A stretch of 64,000 nucleotides of DNA from Sycobia sp. Sy_11 (Eukaryota > Arthropoda > Insecta > Hymenoptera > Epichrysomallidae), in assembly GCA_018907035.1 (NCBI GenBank), contig JACCIC010000300.1:235001-299000 (forward strand), given 5' to 3'. Of the stretch, positions 14,641 to 27,239 are shown piece by piece; the first letter of the stretch is position 1; each line of letters begins with the position of its first letter. A model generated the notes under the pieces. That model had not been told where the DNA came from. It searched no databases and saw nothing but the letters and a program-made list of their open reading frames with translations. A program made the translations under genes and the position numbers.

Positions 14641-15436
14641 TTATCGCCGTCTTTCCCTCTGAATTTGGGCCTTTTAATCATGAACAAAGACAACAGGCAC
14701 GACAGAGGGCGTATGAAGTAAAGAGGCAACGTCGACGGCGGTATAATCGAACGCTGATGCCTTTGAGCGGGATAAAAAATTTCATAAATATACCCGACGC
14801 GTTCTCTTATGAAAATGAAAAATTTTTCTTGGCTGTATATGTGCATGATTATATATACACCTGTGTATGTGTGTGTATGCTCGCACGCGCGTGTGTGTAC
14901 TTGTAATGTACTCTTTTCATACACTTATGCTATTGTACATCTTTCACGACAGCCTAATTATAATCGATTTTCTATTGAATTTAAATTTTCTTAGAAAAGT
15001 CACAATTTTGTTATTTTAAATAAATAAAGTCATTGTAATTAGTCTCGTCTACTCGTAAGCAACTTGAACAGTTGAAAGAAATTAAATCTCGAAAGTCCCC
15101 GGCTTTCTTTTAAATAAATGCGATAGCGCGATTTCGCTTTTTGGCCGAGAAATATACGGCATTGATTAAATATTTAAAAAGACTGTTAATCGACGTTTCA
15201 GTATTTGGTTGCCCTTCTCGCTGCAATTTAATTGCGCTTACGTTTTAATGCACAGATTACGAATTGATTTGATGAAGAATCAACGAATTTGAGATGAAAT
15301 TTATTAGTACTGTATAATAATTCGTCGATTCTCAAATGTTAAAAGATAGTGTAAAATATACAAATGTACATCTATTCGTTTTTAGAATTCATCTGACATT
15401 TTAAAAGTAATGCATATTGGTTATAAAATTATCATA

Positions 15437-15471
<35 letters not shown>

Positions 15472-16346
15472 GCTTATTATTAGTAAAATATAAAATCATT
15501 TAAAATTATGCGGCACTTCGTTTTAAAAGGTAAAAATCCGATAAACTATATAGCCGCCCCTATGGATCGCGTATTAAAGTTATATCGATGCTTTTTAAAG
15601 TTTATCAGCGAGCGCCGATATCGATTTAACGAAGTGTCCCTGGCGCGTTATTTTAAATTATTCGTAGGAAGTAAAATTTTATCCGTACAATCGCGCAAGA
15701 CGTCGGTCTCGCTTTGAATTTTATCCCTAGACATTTTTGATTCGGCCGTTATGGTTTGATAATTTATTGAATTTTCTTCCCTCACCCCCCTCCCCCCCTC
15801 GGCATCGTATCGCTCAACGATCCTGGACTCGGACTAACTAAAATCATCGATTTTCGTCCGGCTATTATGCTTTTGCCGTATCTCTTGATGTCTCGTGCAG
15901 TTTCATAATTCGAAGTTTCAAATGAAAATTCGAGGGGAAAAAAATTCTTTTGTTAATTTCCATTTATGCGGTTTGTGTTTCCGATAAATTTAAATATAGA
16001 TAAAAAGTCGCATAATGATTGCCTGAAATAATATTATAACTCGCTACTGACACGCGGACTTTTAATCGAAGAAAGAAATATTCTTTAAAAAAAAAAAAAA
16101 ACAGAAATACAATTTGGACGATCGACTTGATACAAAATAATTTTTAAGTAACTATATCGTTCAGTAATATAATTGCTCCTACAAATCTCCACTTTACGTT
16201 GCACAAGAAAGACCTGGAAGATAGAATTTTTTTTTCATTAAACCGACAATTATACAGGATTAATTTACGATCTACATTACAGTTGATGGGAGTCGCTGGC
16301 TACAATTCATCATTATACGTAAATCGCGCCCAATTATTCATCCCAA

Positions 16347-16378
<32 letters not shown>

Positions 16379-16903
16379 ACGCTTACAATGTGCGCAATAT
16401 ATAATACATAAGGTTCGGGGTCGAAGACAAAAATATCTATAATACAGTACTCCTTTGGGGGGGGGGGAAGAAGCCAGGAGTTTGCCGGCCTTATTATAAA
16501 CCGAAAGAACCAACATGCCGTACAGGGTGGGGATGGGGCGAGATTCCGCCATAAAGAACGCGAAGAGGAGGCGAAATGCATTGGGTTTGGTTGCGGTGGG
16601 AGAGGGGGGGGGAGGAGAGACGGCCGCAACGAGCGAGCGCGAAGGACACGCGTCGCACGGAAAAAGGAGTCCAAGGAGGGGCGGGGGAGGTGGTGGTCAG
16701 TATATACGGTCCAATAAGGCTCGATACATATAGGACGGCCCCATATATACTCGCCAATTTATGCGCGCCGAAACTTATTTAAAGGACTCGTTTAATGCGC
16801 GGGCGACCCGGCGTATGCGCCGTCTCTTCTCCTCCCCCTCCCCCCCCATTCGCCCGCTGTCCGTACGCAGCAGCCTCCGTGTATTTTTACATGTATACAG
16901 CTA

Positions 16904-16952
<49 letters not shown>

Positions 16953-17134
16953 TGTATATAATATTTAGCGACAATATTTTAAAATTCCTCGTATCTAATG
17001 CCCAGCGATGCGCTCAACCTACATATTTATATACATTATGGAATAGATAATGTGCGCGCGCGATGCGCATCGGCGGTCGTGTTGCGGCGTCGGCCGTGCC
17101 GCCGCTCAAGCGAAGGGATACAGTAATACCGCGA

Positions 17135-17165
<31 letters not shown>

Positions 17166-17287
17166 AGAGAAGCGTCGCCGTGGGACGCGGGAGGGAAGGG
17201 ATTTTTCTAAGAATAGTAGGGAAGAAGGCGAATCGCGCGATGCGCGAGGCGTAACGACGAGCGGGAGGAGGACAGAGAGGGAAGGGG

Positions 17288-17323
<36 letters not shown>

Positions 17324-18600
17324 TGTGAGAGACAGGGGGAAGGCGGCTTTACCGCTATGGTGGCTATGCTCCAGACCATATATATATACATATATAAGCT
17401 TGGATTTTCGAGGCATGAAATTCCATATACCTTGGATCGACTGGAATTTCTTTTCTTATTTTTCCTTTTTTTTGACTTTTGTAACAAACAAATAATAAAG
17501 TTGATAAAAATGAGCAACGCGAATTTAAGAATTTATTAAAATATTTTAATGAAAGAAATACTTTTTTTTTCATTAATTTTGTTGTTGATAACCTTGAAAA
17601 TGATTATTGAAAGCAAATAAATAATTTATATATTATTTATTATTCAAATAGATCTTTATTGGAATCTATTACAATTCTCATAAAGATTTTCTTGTTTAAG
17701 TGTAAAATTAAAATTTACAAAGATGGAGAATTTGGACATTATAAGAGAATGTCGATTCGACATTCTCGAATAGCCGAAAAGACGTGTTTTTTAAGGGATC
17801 TGAAATAAAATAAAAATTATGATATCGCCCCTACTTAAATATTCCGAAGTACAGACGATTCGAAAACGATAATAAATGAAATTACTAATTTTCCGCTTAG
17901 ATTTAAATTAAATTACTAAATTACTAATTACTAAATTACTAATGCTGACGGAAAGATACGAATGAAGTATGAGTAAATTTTTTAATCGAGAAATCTTGCA
18001 CAAATACGTGGATTGGCTATACTTACTGTATAGAATGAATAAGTTGATTTTAATCTTTAACAAAAGCTAGTTATCATTTTCAAAGTAAAACCTGTAAAAA
18101 TGTGTATTCCAAATCACTGGAACAGGTATCCTCGGAATTTAAGACTAGTACGGAAAAAAGCTATAAGATGTATATCGATTAAAGGCCTACAAGCGTCTAT
18201 ACCTTCGTTGACCGTATGCATCTAAAGTATCCATTATATTATATGTATATATTCCAAAGAAATCGGAATTTCGTTGATAATTTCCTACATTATACAGAAC
18301 TTATAAAGTGGCTCTTAGCTGGAGGATCCGGACTCTCCTTTTGGCAACGAGGGCCCCGTACGTTTTTTGTTTCATGTAAGCCGATTGAAAAATTTACTTA
18401 TATACACGATCGACTAAAAATATATACAACATACGAGTAACGAATCGATGGTAATTCTCAAATTGTGATCGTCACGTGACCAGACCATTTTATCTATATC
18501 TAAGAGAAATTCGTATATTTAGATAATTTATTCGTGTAAGATTATTCAAGAAAACCTATCCGAACTTCTATTGCTGGATTCTTGATCGCGATTGAATTTT
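14641..18600. other. Mostly unique AT-rich intergenic sequence
   Basis: Arrays are (TA)n 15440..15469, (GT)n about 16359..16378, (TA)n 16911..16949, (TA)n 17140..17164 and (GA)n 17291..17322. A CpG-rich island lies at 16510..16870 and a smaller one at 17050..17290. 17540..18600 is unique AT-rich sequence. No gene recognised. Confidence 0.7.
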
Positions 18601-18791
18601 ACATATATATACATACACGTGTGTGTGCGTGCGTGTGTGTGCGTGCGTGTGTGTGCATACTCCTTATCTCCCCCTCGCTTACCTGGATAGAAAATTTCAT
18701 ACGTCGGAAGAAAAACAAAATTCCTGCATAACGTCCGCCCCTATTATACGAACGAAACGAAGAATCGTGCGCGCACGATGCTCCCGAAGCG

Positions 18792-18827
<36 letters not shown>

Positions 18828-18945
18828 AGGGAGATATACAGAGAAAACGTGGCATCGCCGAATATAAGAGGAGACACGCTCGAGACATGGCGGACGGCGA
18901 TTTGCCCGCGCAGCCCTCATCGAGGCTCCAATGCGCAATCCTCAA

Positions 18946-18996
<51 letters not shown>

Positions 18997-19214
18997 GTAA
19001 CCATACGGACGTCTTTTGATCTTTTATCCATATATACACACACACATATACACGTTCATTTTTCCTTCCCCCTCCCTTTGCGCTTGCTCTCGCTCTCGCC
19101 CCTTGTACGCATATCTTCCTTTTGCGTGCGGGGCGATGCACGCACATGTATATAATATATATATGTCAACCGGTTTAGGAACTTTCCTCTTTGCGCGCCA
19201 GCACCCGCTCCTTC

Positions 19215-19251
<37 letters not shown>

Positions 19252-19700
19252 GGCGTTCCGGATGCATCGGACCATCGCGCCACTTCGTTACACATAAACG
19301 CAATAAGGACTGCCGAGCCGCGTATGCCGGCGGCGGCGCGGTGATTCGCCGGCCTCCTGTTCCTCCGCCGGGTTCCTGGGACTCGCCGGCGATTCGGTGA
19401 CGCCGTCGCTCCCTACGGTGCATACGCGCCGCCTCGTGAAAGTTGCCGCGCGACGCGTCGCTCTTCTCCGTGTCGTCGGACGGGGCGGCGGGTGGGGGTA
19501 AAGAAAAAAACCCGCCTCTCCTTTGGCTCGTCGATTTATTTTTGGACGCGGGCGGCCGATACGGGCGCGCGAGAATTTGTCCGCGCGCGCGCGCGCACAC
19601 ACACACACGCGCGCACGGATGATATATAAGAGAAGTAGGCTACCAGCGACGCGGCTTCGCATCGCGACCTGCTGTGTAGGACGAAGTTCGCGAAGTTCTT
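18601..19700. other. Island with GA and TA arrays
   Basis: TG-rich 18617..18656, (GA)n 18793..18821, (TA)n 18949..18994, (TA)n 19218..19248, then CpG-rich 19310..19620 ending in CG/CA repeats at 19580..19612. No gene recognised. Confidence 0.75.
18793..18893. promoter_or_regulatory. Candidate PHO/GAGA cluster
   Basis: (GA)n 18793..18821 followed by CCGCCATG at 18886..18893 on the minus strand. A minimal pairing with weak evidence. Confidence 0.2.
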
Positions 19701-21100
19701 TTTTTTCTTTTATTTATTTATTTATTTATTTTTTTTTTTCGTTTAGCCCCGAGTCGCGCCGCTCCGCGGCTAATTGGCAAATTCCAATTGGGGCTTCGAC
19801 GAATTCGCGCTCGTTGCGCCTTCGACGAATTAATCCCGATCGTGAATAATTGGCCGCGCGCCGAAAAATTCGCTCAATTGTTCGAATTCTGACGATTCTG
19901 GAACAAAAAAAAAAAAAAGCGAAAAAGAAATTTTACCGACGAATCGATGGACGGTCTCACCAATGGACTCGGCGCAGACGGCACAGTCGCGCCGCGCGCA
20001 AGCCACGGCTTATAATCGTACGGATTTTGCCGATGCAATATTAGGATATAACGATGATGGACTTTTCGTCGTTGCTATCGGTCGGGCGTTATCAATGTTT
20101 TACAAACGATTCAAGGAACAATCCTTGTTGCGCAAAGACTCGTTATCGTGGACATTCTACGCTTCGCCGAGTGTTCACCGGAGTTCGCCGAATGAGTAAA
20201 AATTTCGTTCCGCTCCGGGCCAACTTAATATCGTACACATGACGTTCGGCACTAGATCGGGCAACTTTTAACAAAATCTCGCTCTGATTTTGAGTAAAAG
20301 TTTTTGAACAATTTTCGCGTATCCGAACGAGGCAAGTTCTCGGCCCTTGCTAAAATTCGCCCCGCCGTTCTTCTGTAACTCGACAAAATTTGAAGTTCCA
20401 AATTAAAAATGAATTATTCCAATATCGTCGATTGTTTTTTTTTTTTTTTTATGTAACAAACTAATAAAGATGCCTATTATCAGAATAAAAAGTAAATAAA
20501 TAAAAATATTTATTGGTTCACTAGAAATTCGTAGACATGCTGAAAGTTGACGAAATTTACTGAACGTTTATAACTTCGAGATATCTCTGGTGACCCTAGA
20601 TAGTAGACAGTAATATACATATAGATGTATGTATAAACGTTTAACAATATGAATATTATTATGTATTACATTGTAAACTGAGAAAGAGAATCATTGAATT
20701 ACGTCCCTCCGACAGATCTCATCACTGTGCTAATTATGTTACTCTGTGCACGAACGTCGATAACCAAATGTTCATTTTAATTCTTTAAATGACATTTTCT
20801 CTATGCATTCATTGAGTTTCGAAGATTCATCATTACAGAAATCGAGGCGCTAAATACATTAGGGAATTTTATTCGTATCGGGAAATATCGGGTACGTTCG
20901 TCAAATATGCAACGAAAGATTCGACTAAGATTGTTCACAACGTGAAAAATTTCATAAACTTCAATAGAGAAAAAGTCTGTAAAAAGTAAAAAAAAACGTC
21001 TGTAAAAAAAACGCTGTAAAAAGTCCTACAGTCAAATCTTGCGTCGCGTTGCGCGGACTACGGCGCCAAATTTTACTTCGAGAGTCCCCCTTAAGCGAGA
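19701..21100. other. Unique AT-rich intergenic, no gene seen
   Basis: A short (TTTA)n lies at about 19711..19730, and moderately GC sequence runs to 20240. Beyond that is AT-rich sequence without arrays and without a protein-like frame. Confidence 0.7.
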
Positions 21101-21114
21101 TCTACGTATGTATA

Positions 21115-21714
<600 letters not shown>

Positions 21715-22216
21715 GAGAGACGGGTATATACGCGAAAGGAAGAGCGAGAACCGGTTGCCAATACCATCGCCGACCATCGCGCATCTCCCGGCCTATACGA
21801 GCGGCGAAACGGGTTATTAAAAAATATTATTTACTTACAAATCTTTACAATCTCGTATACACTGTATATATACCTCGCTGTATAGCGCGGAGAGCGCGCG
21901 GCCCCCTCCTCATCCCCCTCCTCCTCCTCCTCCTCGTCTCTATCCCGCGGCACATTAGAGCCGAGAGAGCCTAGAAGTTTCTGCGCTAGTTTATTGCATC
22001 CTGAGAGAGGGGAGGGGAGAGGGAGAGAGAGAGAGAGAGTCAGAGAGATAAAGAGAGAGAGAGAGAGCGAACGCAGGTTCCGCCCGCGAATACGAGGGGC
22101 AAAAATCTCAATAAGCGGATTATGCGTTAGTTGTCATCGTCCATTTTGAAGAAGCGCATTCCAAGGATTTCTAGCCTCGTATACATATATATACAGTATA
22201 CGCACACGCTAGCGCG

Positions 22217-22252
<36 letters not shown>

Positions 22253-23290
22253 TTGAATGCTGCTTTTATAATCCATTGTCGGGTCGAGTCGCGTTTTCTT
22301 CTATTTTGATAAATAAATCAGGGTTGTAAATATGGGTACAACTAAGTATAAATACCCCTACATATAGTCATTAATTCCAGAAGCGGTCTGGCGTAGTATT
22401 TAGATTTTTTATGCTCCTCTATTGGTTTCGCAAAAAAACCGCAAGGATTTTTATAAGAGTCCCCCCCCCCTTTTTTTGGAAGACGCGTAAGAAATTTTTA
22501 ATTCTTATCTCCTTTTATTTTCGGATTTATACGTGAAAGAAAAAATATCACACGAAGAAATATGCGGAGGATTTGCATAGATGTGCTTAGAGACCGAAGC
22601 AACAGTTTTTTCTTTGACACACTAGCGTTAAATCTTGGGCAATTTCGAAATTGAATAGCTAGCGAAGAAACAAGTGTATCCCGGTGCTTTTTTGTTATAA
22701 ATACGCGCAAAAATCAGTCATTACGCCTATACGGCCCTGTCTGTCAAACTAATTATTAGCTGCTGTCCGTAGTCAATACAAACAATATAAATTCTACATA
22801 TAATACCGACACATCGGTTTCGATGCCCCAAAAATTAATTTTACTGATTTTTCGAACACGTACGAATTCGCGTATTAATCGACTATTCGCCAAAGGGATG
22901 AAAACAATTTTTGCCTCTCCTTTAGCGCAATAATTTTATTTTCTCGCTAATAAAAATTTGTAATCCGACAGCGACGACAATGGGGTTGAATTGACGATAT
23001 ACAATAATGTGTGTAATATTATTTCATACTAGAGCGCGATGCTCGCGATATATGTTTTCTTTATCCTCGCTTTTATCGTATTTTCACCTCTGCATTAGAC
23101 CGCGATCGTGGAAACGTATATGTATATACAGTATATAGTACTGTACTATAGTTCCTAATGGAATTACCACGCCGTTCTGCTCACACCTCCGAAAGGGAAT
23201 AAGGGGGAGTGGGTGGGGGAAAGAAGAAATAGATTTCGACGCAGGCAAACGTGTATATATATATATCTAGCCACGGAGAAGGAGCAAAAA
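21715..23290. other. Intergenic, mixed, no gene seen
   Basis: GC-rich 21880..21990 with (CTC)n, GA-rich 22010..22070 and (TC)n 22218..22249, then unique AT-rich sequence from 22260 to 23200. No protein-like frame. Confidence 0.7.
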
Positions 23291-23479
23291 GGAAGTCAAG
23301 TTAAATAAAAGCAAACCATTCGATTCACCCTCTTCGTGCCTCCTCCCCTCATCAATCTCTCTATCCCGCTCTCTCTCTCTCTCTCTCTCTCTTCCCTCCT
23401 ATATCTTTCTTTCCTTACAGCGAAGTAGCCAGAAACCTTCCACCCCCAGCTAAATCCCCCGAAACTACACACGCTCGGC

Positions 23480-23484
<5 letters not shown>

Positions 23485-23517
<33 letters not shown>

Positions 23518-23572
23518 GTTTCCACTGAACAAAAATCTAACAAGAGAGAGAGAGAAAGAGAGAGAGAAAGAG
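23485..23572. repeat. Inverted (TC)n / (GA)n pair
   Basis: (TC)n 23485..23514 faces GA-rich 23543..23572 (GAGAGAGAGAGAAAGAGAGA) across a 28-base spacer. It belongs to a GA/TC-rich island at 23.35..23.80 kb that also has (TC)n at 23364..23391 and (GA)n at 23742..23799. Confidence 0.85.
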
Positions 23573-23741
23573 GGATAGAGAGCGAGAAAGAGTATTTTCC
23601 TCTCTCTGTATAATATAGAACGTCCTCGGGAACGTCCCCTTTTTGGCCATCGGCCAACTACTCGTCGACCCCTCGCTGTATTACTTACTTCGCGTATATA
23701 CGAAGCACGAGAAAGTGCAAGAGAGAAATAGAGAAAGAGGC

Positions 23742-23802
<61 letters not shown>

Positions 23803-23899
23803 AGGGACAAGCGAAAACTCACGGGGCACGCATGCATCAGGGTATATATATATACTTGCCGTGCAGTAGCTGTGACGGAATTCAATCTTGACGAGAAAT

Positions 23900-24787
23900 T
23901 TAACGAGGCGGGGAAAAAAGATGGTAACTATATGGATAATACGTATAGGCTATGGATGCGCAGCTCTGTTGTTTTTTTCAAGATATTATAATTCAAGAAT
24001 ATGCAGTACCGTCCAGTCTTACAGATATTCTGGAATGTAAAATTCGATAAATCCTGTTTATTACATCAAATTAGATACATTACAAGGAAATAAGTCGATT
24101 TTCAAGATTATAACGATAATGGGCGCTGTTGCCCGGTATTGTGGTGTCGAGCTGGAAGGTTATTTTGGAACTCCTGTCGAAATTTCATATAATGCGAGTA
24201 TATAATATATACTTCAGATATATTTCGTACATAATTTTCACAGTGCCATTCTTGATACACTTTTTGACCATTATGCCATAAAAAATCTGCCTTTTTGAGA
24301 ATGTATAGACGAAATTTCCGATTAACAATGAAAATTCCGAAGGAGTCACGCGTCGGAATGAAAATAGAGGGATAAATGCGAGACGAATGCTGGTCTTTAT
24401 AAAAGCACACACGTACGTTCTTCGACTCAGTTCTTCGGTTGCCTTTCAAATTACGCGAAACCTAAGTTCTGAATAAAAAGGATTATTTCTACTCAACCAG
24501 CTAGTTATCAATGTAATTGGCACGCTTTTCAAAAATTTCATTTATTATAATGTTGTAAATAAATTTTACGAGTTACCATTGCTGAACGAACGGATTAATC
24601 TGAAGAGAAAAATCTATCAAAATCATGTTACTTCGGCAACCGCAATTGCCTCGCATACAGCCTGCACTTTGCCAGCTTTATTATAAGAAAATATTTAATA
24701 CTTGCGCGCTGACATATAATAATATCTATGGATAACGTATTATGTACGTCGCGTGCTCCGTACGCTGGTCACATACTGAGAGATCAA

Positions 24788-24841
<54 letters not shown>

Positions 24842-25080
24842 TCGCCTCTAATCTAACACCAGCCATTGTAATAGAGTCGTCGGCTATTCGGCGACTACAC
24901 CGCGGACGAACATCACATTGGGTTTCGTTCTATACGCGGCGCGTATAATAAGCGAACATAGGAGGGAAAGACGGAGAGTGAGCGAGAGAGGGGGGGGGAG
25001 AGGAAAAGAAAACGGGAAGGGCGGCGCGCGCGCGGCTCTCGTCGGGGGCGGAAGATTTCGACTAGAAAGTGCCTCTTTCA
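23900..25080. other. Unique AT-rich stretch, (TA)n, start of CpG island
   Basis: 23900..24780 is unique AT-rich sequence, followed by (TA)n 24790..24840 and CpG-rich sequence from 24880 with AGCGAGAGAGGGGGGGG near 24981. The GA/PHO cluster follows. No gene recognised. Confidence 0.65.
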
Positions 25081-25084
25081 TTCG

Positions 25085-25090
25085 TTCTCC

Positions 25091-25130
<40 letters not shown>

Positions 25131-25319
25131 GGGGACGGGCGCGTTCGCCGCTGGCACGCACGCTAATAGATCGTGCCCGGCGACCCGCCATTTTCAGATT
25201 CCGGGAACTCGCGCTCCGTGCCGTATACAGCGGCGGCCGTGGCATTATATATCGGCGGCTATATAACTGCGACGATGGCGCGCGCGCGCGCGATCCGAAA
25301 GATTTCCAGGGTATAGAGA

Positions 25320-25369
<50 letters not shown>

Positions 25370-25822
25370 AGACAAAGATCGCTGTGACGCGCGCGTGCTT
25401 GGCTCTCCCGCATGTGTGGATTTGTATCACGTAGAGCGAGAGAGTGAGAGAGAGAGAGAGAGAGACACAGAGGAGAGAAGCACGATCGTTTATATTATAA
25501 TATGGCGGAGAGGGAATGGGTGGGCCGAGGGGAGCGTTTCGCACACGCGCGGAATGGTGGAGAGCCGAGAGCTGAATATAATATTACGGATCGCGCGGCG
25601 CGAACGCGGAGACGCGGGAGCGCCTCCGCGTGGGAATCGGCCGCGACGATCCCCCGTTTTCGCGAAGACGGGATTGTGAAACGAAGAGATATTTTCGGCT
25701 CGTTCACCTGCGCCACCACGAATTACGTCCTCTCCTGCCTCGCGCTCTCGCTCCGTCTCTCGCCCTGCCTCTTTATTGAGCCGTTCGCGACGTGCGCGCT
25801 ACTGAGAGGGGAGGCAGAGGGA

Positions 25823-25870
<48 letters not shown>
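25085..25870. promoter_or_regulatory. Candidate Polycomb response-like element (PHO + GA motifs)
   Basis: A CpG-rich island has two PHO/YY1-type 10-mers, CCGCCATTTT (25185..25194, plus) and CCGCCATATT (25499..25508, minus). They are interleaved with (TC)n 25092..25125, (GA)n 25327..25372, (GA)n 25437..25465 and (GA)n 25826..25866. In Drosophila, clustered PHO and GAGA sites mark Polycomb response elements in the bithorax complex. The role here is inferred. Confidence 0.35.
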
Positions 25871-25871
<1 letters not shown>

Positions 25872-25919
25872 GCAAAGCAATCGCGAAGGACGACGCAAAA
25901 CTAAAAGAGAAGTGTAGGT

Positions 25920-26207
25920 CCAAGGCTATATAGATATATATATATATATATATAGGGTATCCCACATATGATTGCTCGCACTCGCGGTTTGTGCCCTACG
26001 TGCTAATCAGCAAACTGTAATTGGGCTTTAGAGGAGCATAGCAATGATAACATATTCCGATTATATCTAACGCGGGACAGGATACGCCCGACGATCGCGG
26101 CGGGACAAAGATTTATTTGTTTGTTGGAAGTTAATTTTACTGACTAATACACGAACGACGATATCCGTATGCGCTTTTTGTGCTCAGGTAATTTTAATCA
26201 GAGCTAA

Positions 26208-26257
<50 letters not shown>

Positions 26258-26425
26258 GATCATTGGTGCCTCCGTCATCCGTATATAAGCGTTTTCTTAT
26301 TGGCCGATAAACATTAGCGTGCAGCGCAAAAACTACTTGTAACTTTACAAAATGTACAGAACCTTTATATTCGACTTACCCTGTTTATTACCGATTCGCT
26401 GTCTGAACAATCATGTTTGAGAATT

Positions 26426-26483
<58 letters not shown>

Positions 26484-26776
26484 ACTACGGTATTTTTTCC
26501 CCTCGTGACATATTATTAGGCTGAATAAAGCTGGAGAATGGACAAAAATTTTTAAATTAGCCGTTGATCTACACGTCTATATATAGATAAGCTTCCATAT
26601 AGCGCAAACAGAAATAGTTGTACTGTAGTACATTGAAATTTAATTATGTACCGCTTGTATTATACACTGATTTATAAGGTACATTAAATATTCCGAATTC
26701 TAGTCGATTGTCAAATAAATTTATTATTTAATATTAATCATATCGCTTGTGTGTATATTTCCAATGAAGTTTTCAA

Positions 26777-26815
<39 letters not shown>

Positions 26816-27000
26816 CGAATAGATGATATATTAAAATTCAATCAGATTTTTGTTAGCATTGACCTGTTTTTATATCTATATATTACATGAGACAATACTT
26901 TTAATGAACGATGCAATCAAGAAAATTGTGGATTTATAGAAAGTTACGATAACGATTTATAGATTTTTAAAAAATTGTTGAATAGAAAACTGGAAAAAGG
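25920..27000. repeat. (TA)n arrays in AT-rich sequence
   Basis: (TA)n 25932..25954, 26209..26253, 26429..26480 and 26779..26811. The sequence between is unique and AT-rich. No gene recognised. Confidence 0.85.
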
Positions 27001-27020
27001 TTATTTTATATTCAATAAAT

Positions 27021-27171
27021 TTGTATAAACAAAGCGTTCCGGCCGAGGGAAATCGACCGCTTATATACTCTTACATCGACAAAAGGTCCAATGAAAATGA
27101 GAAAGTATATGCTTGGGATATGCGGCGATATCAATTCGACAGTGACACGAGATCCAGGTATCGTCCAGAAG
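27021..27171 (+). other. Possible exon ending in a consensus donor (weak)
   Basis: A stretch of about 150 bases with balanced composition has a frame reading through GNRPLIYSYIDKRSNENEK and ends AGAAG|GTGAGTTT, a near-consensus donor, within very AT-rich sequence. No convincing acceptor or protein family was identified. It could be part of a non-coding transcript from the Hox intergenic region. Confidence 0.2.
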
Positions 27172-27239
27172 GTGAGTTTCCGTTTTCATCCGCTGCATTG
27201 TTCCTGGACAGTGCACGGTCTATATATTGAAATTTGATT

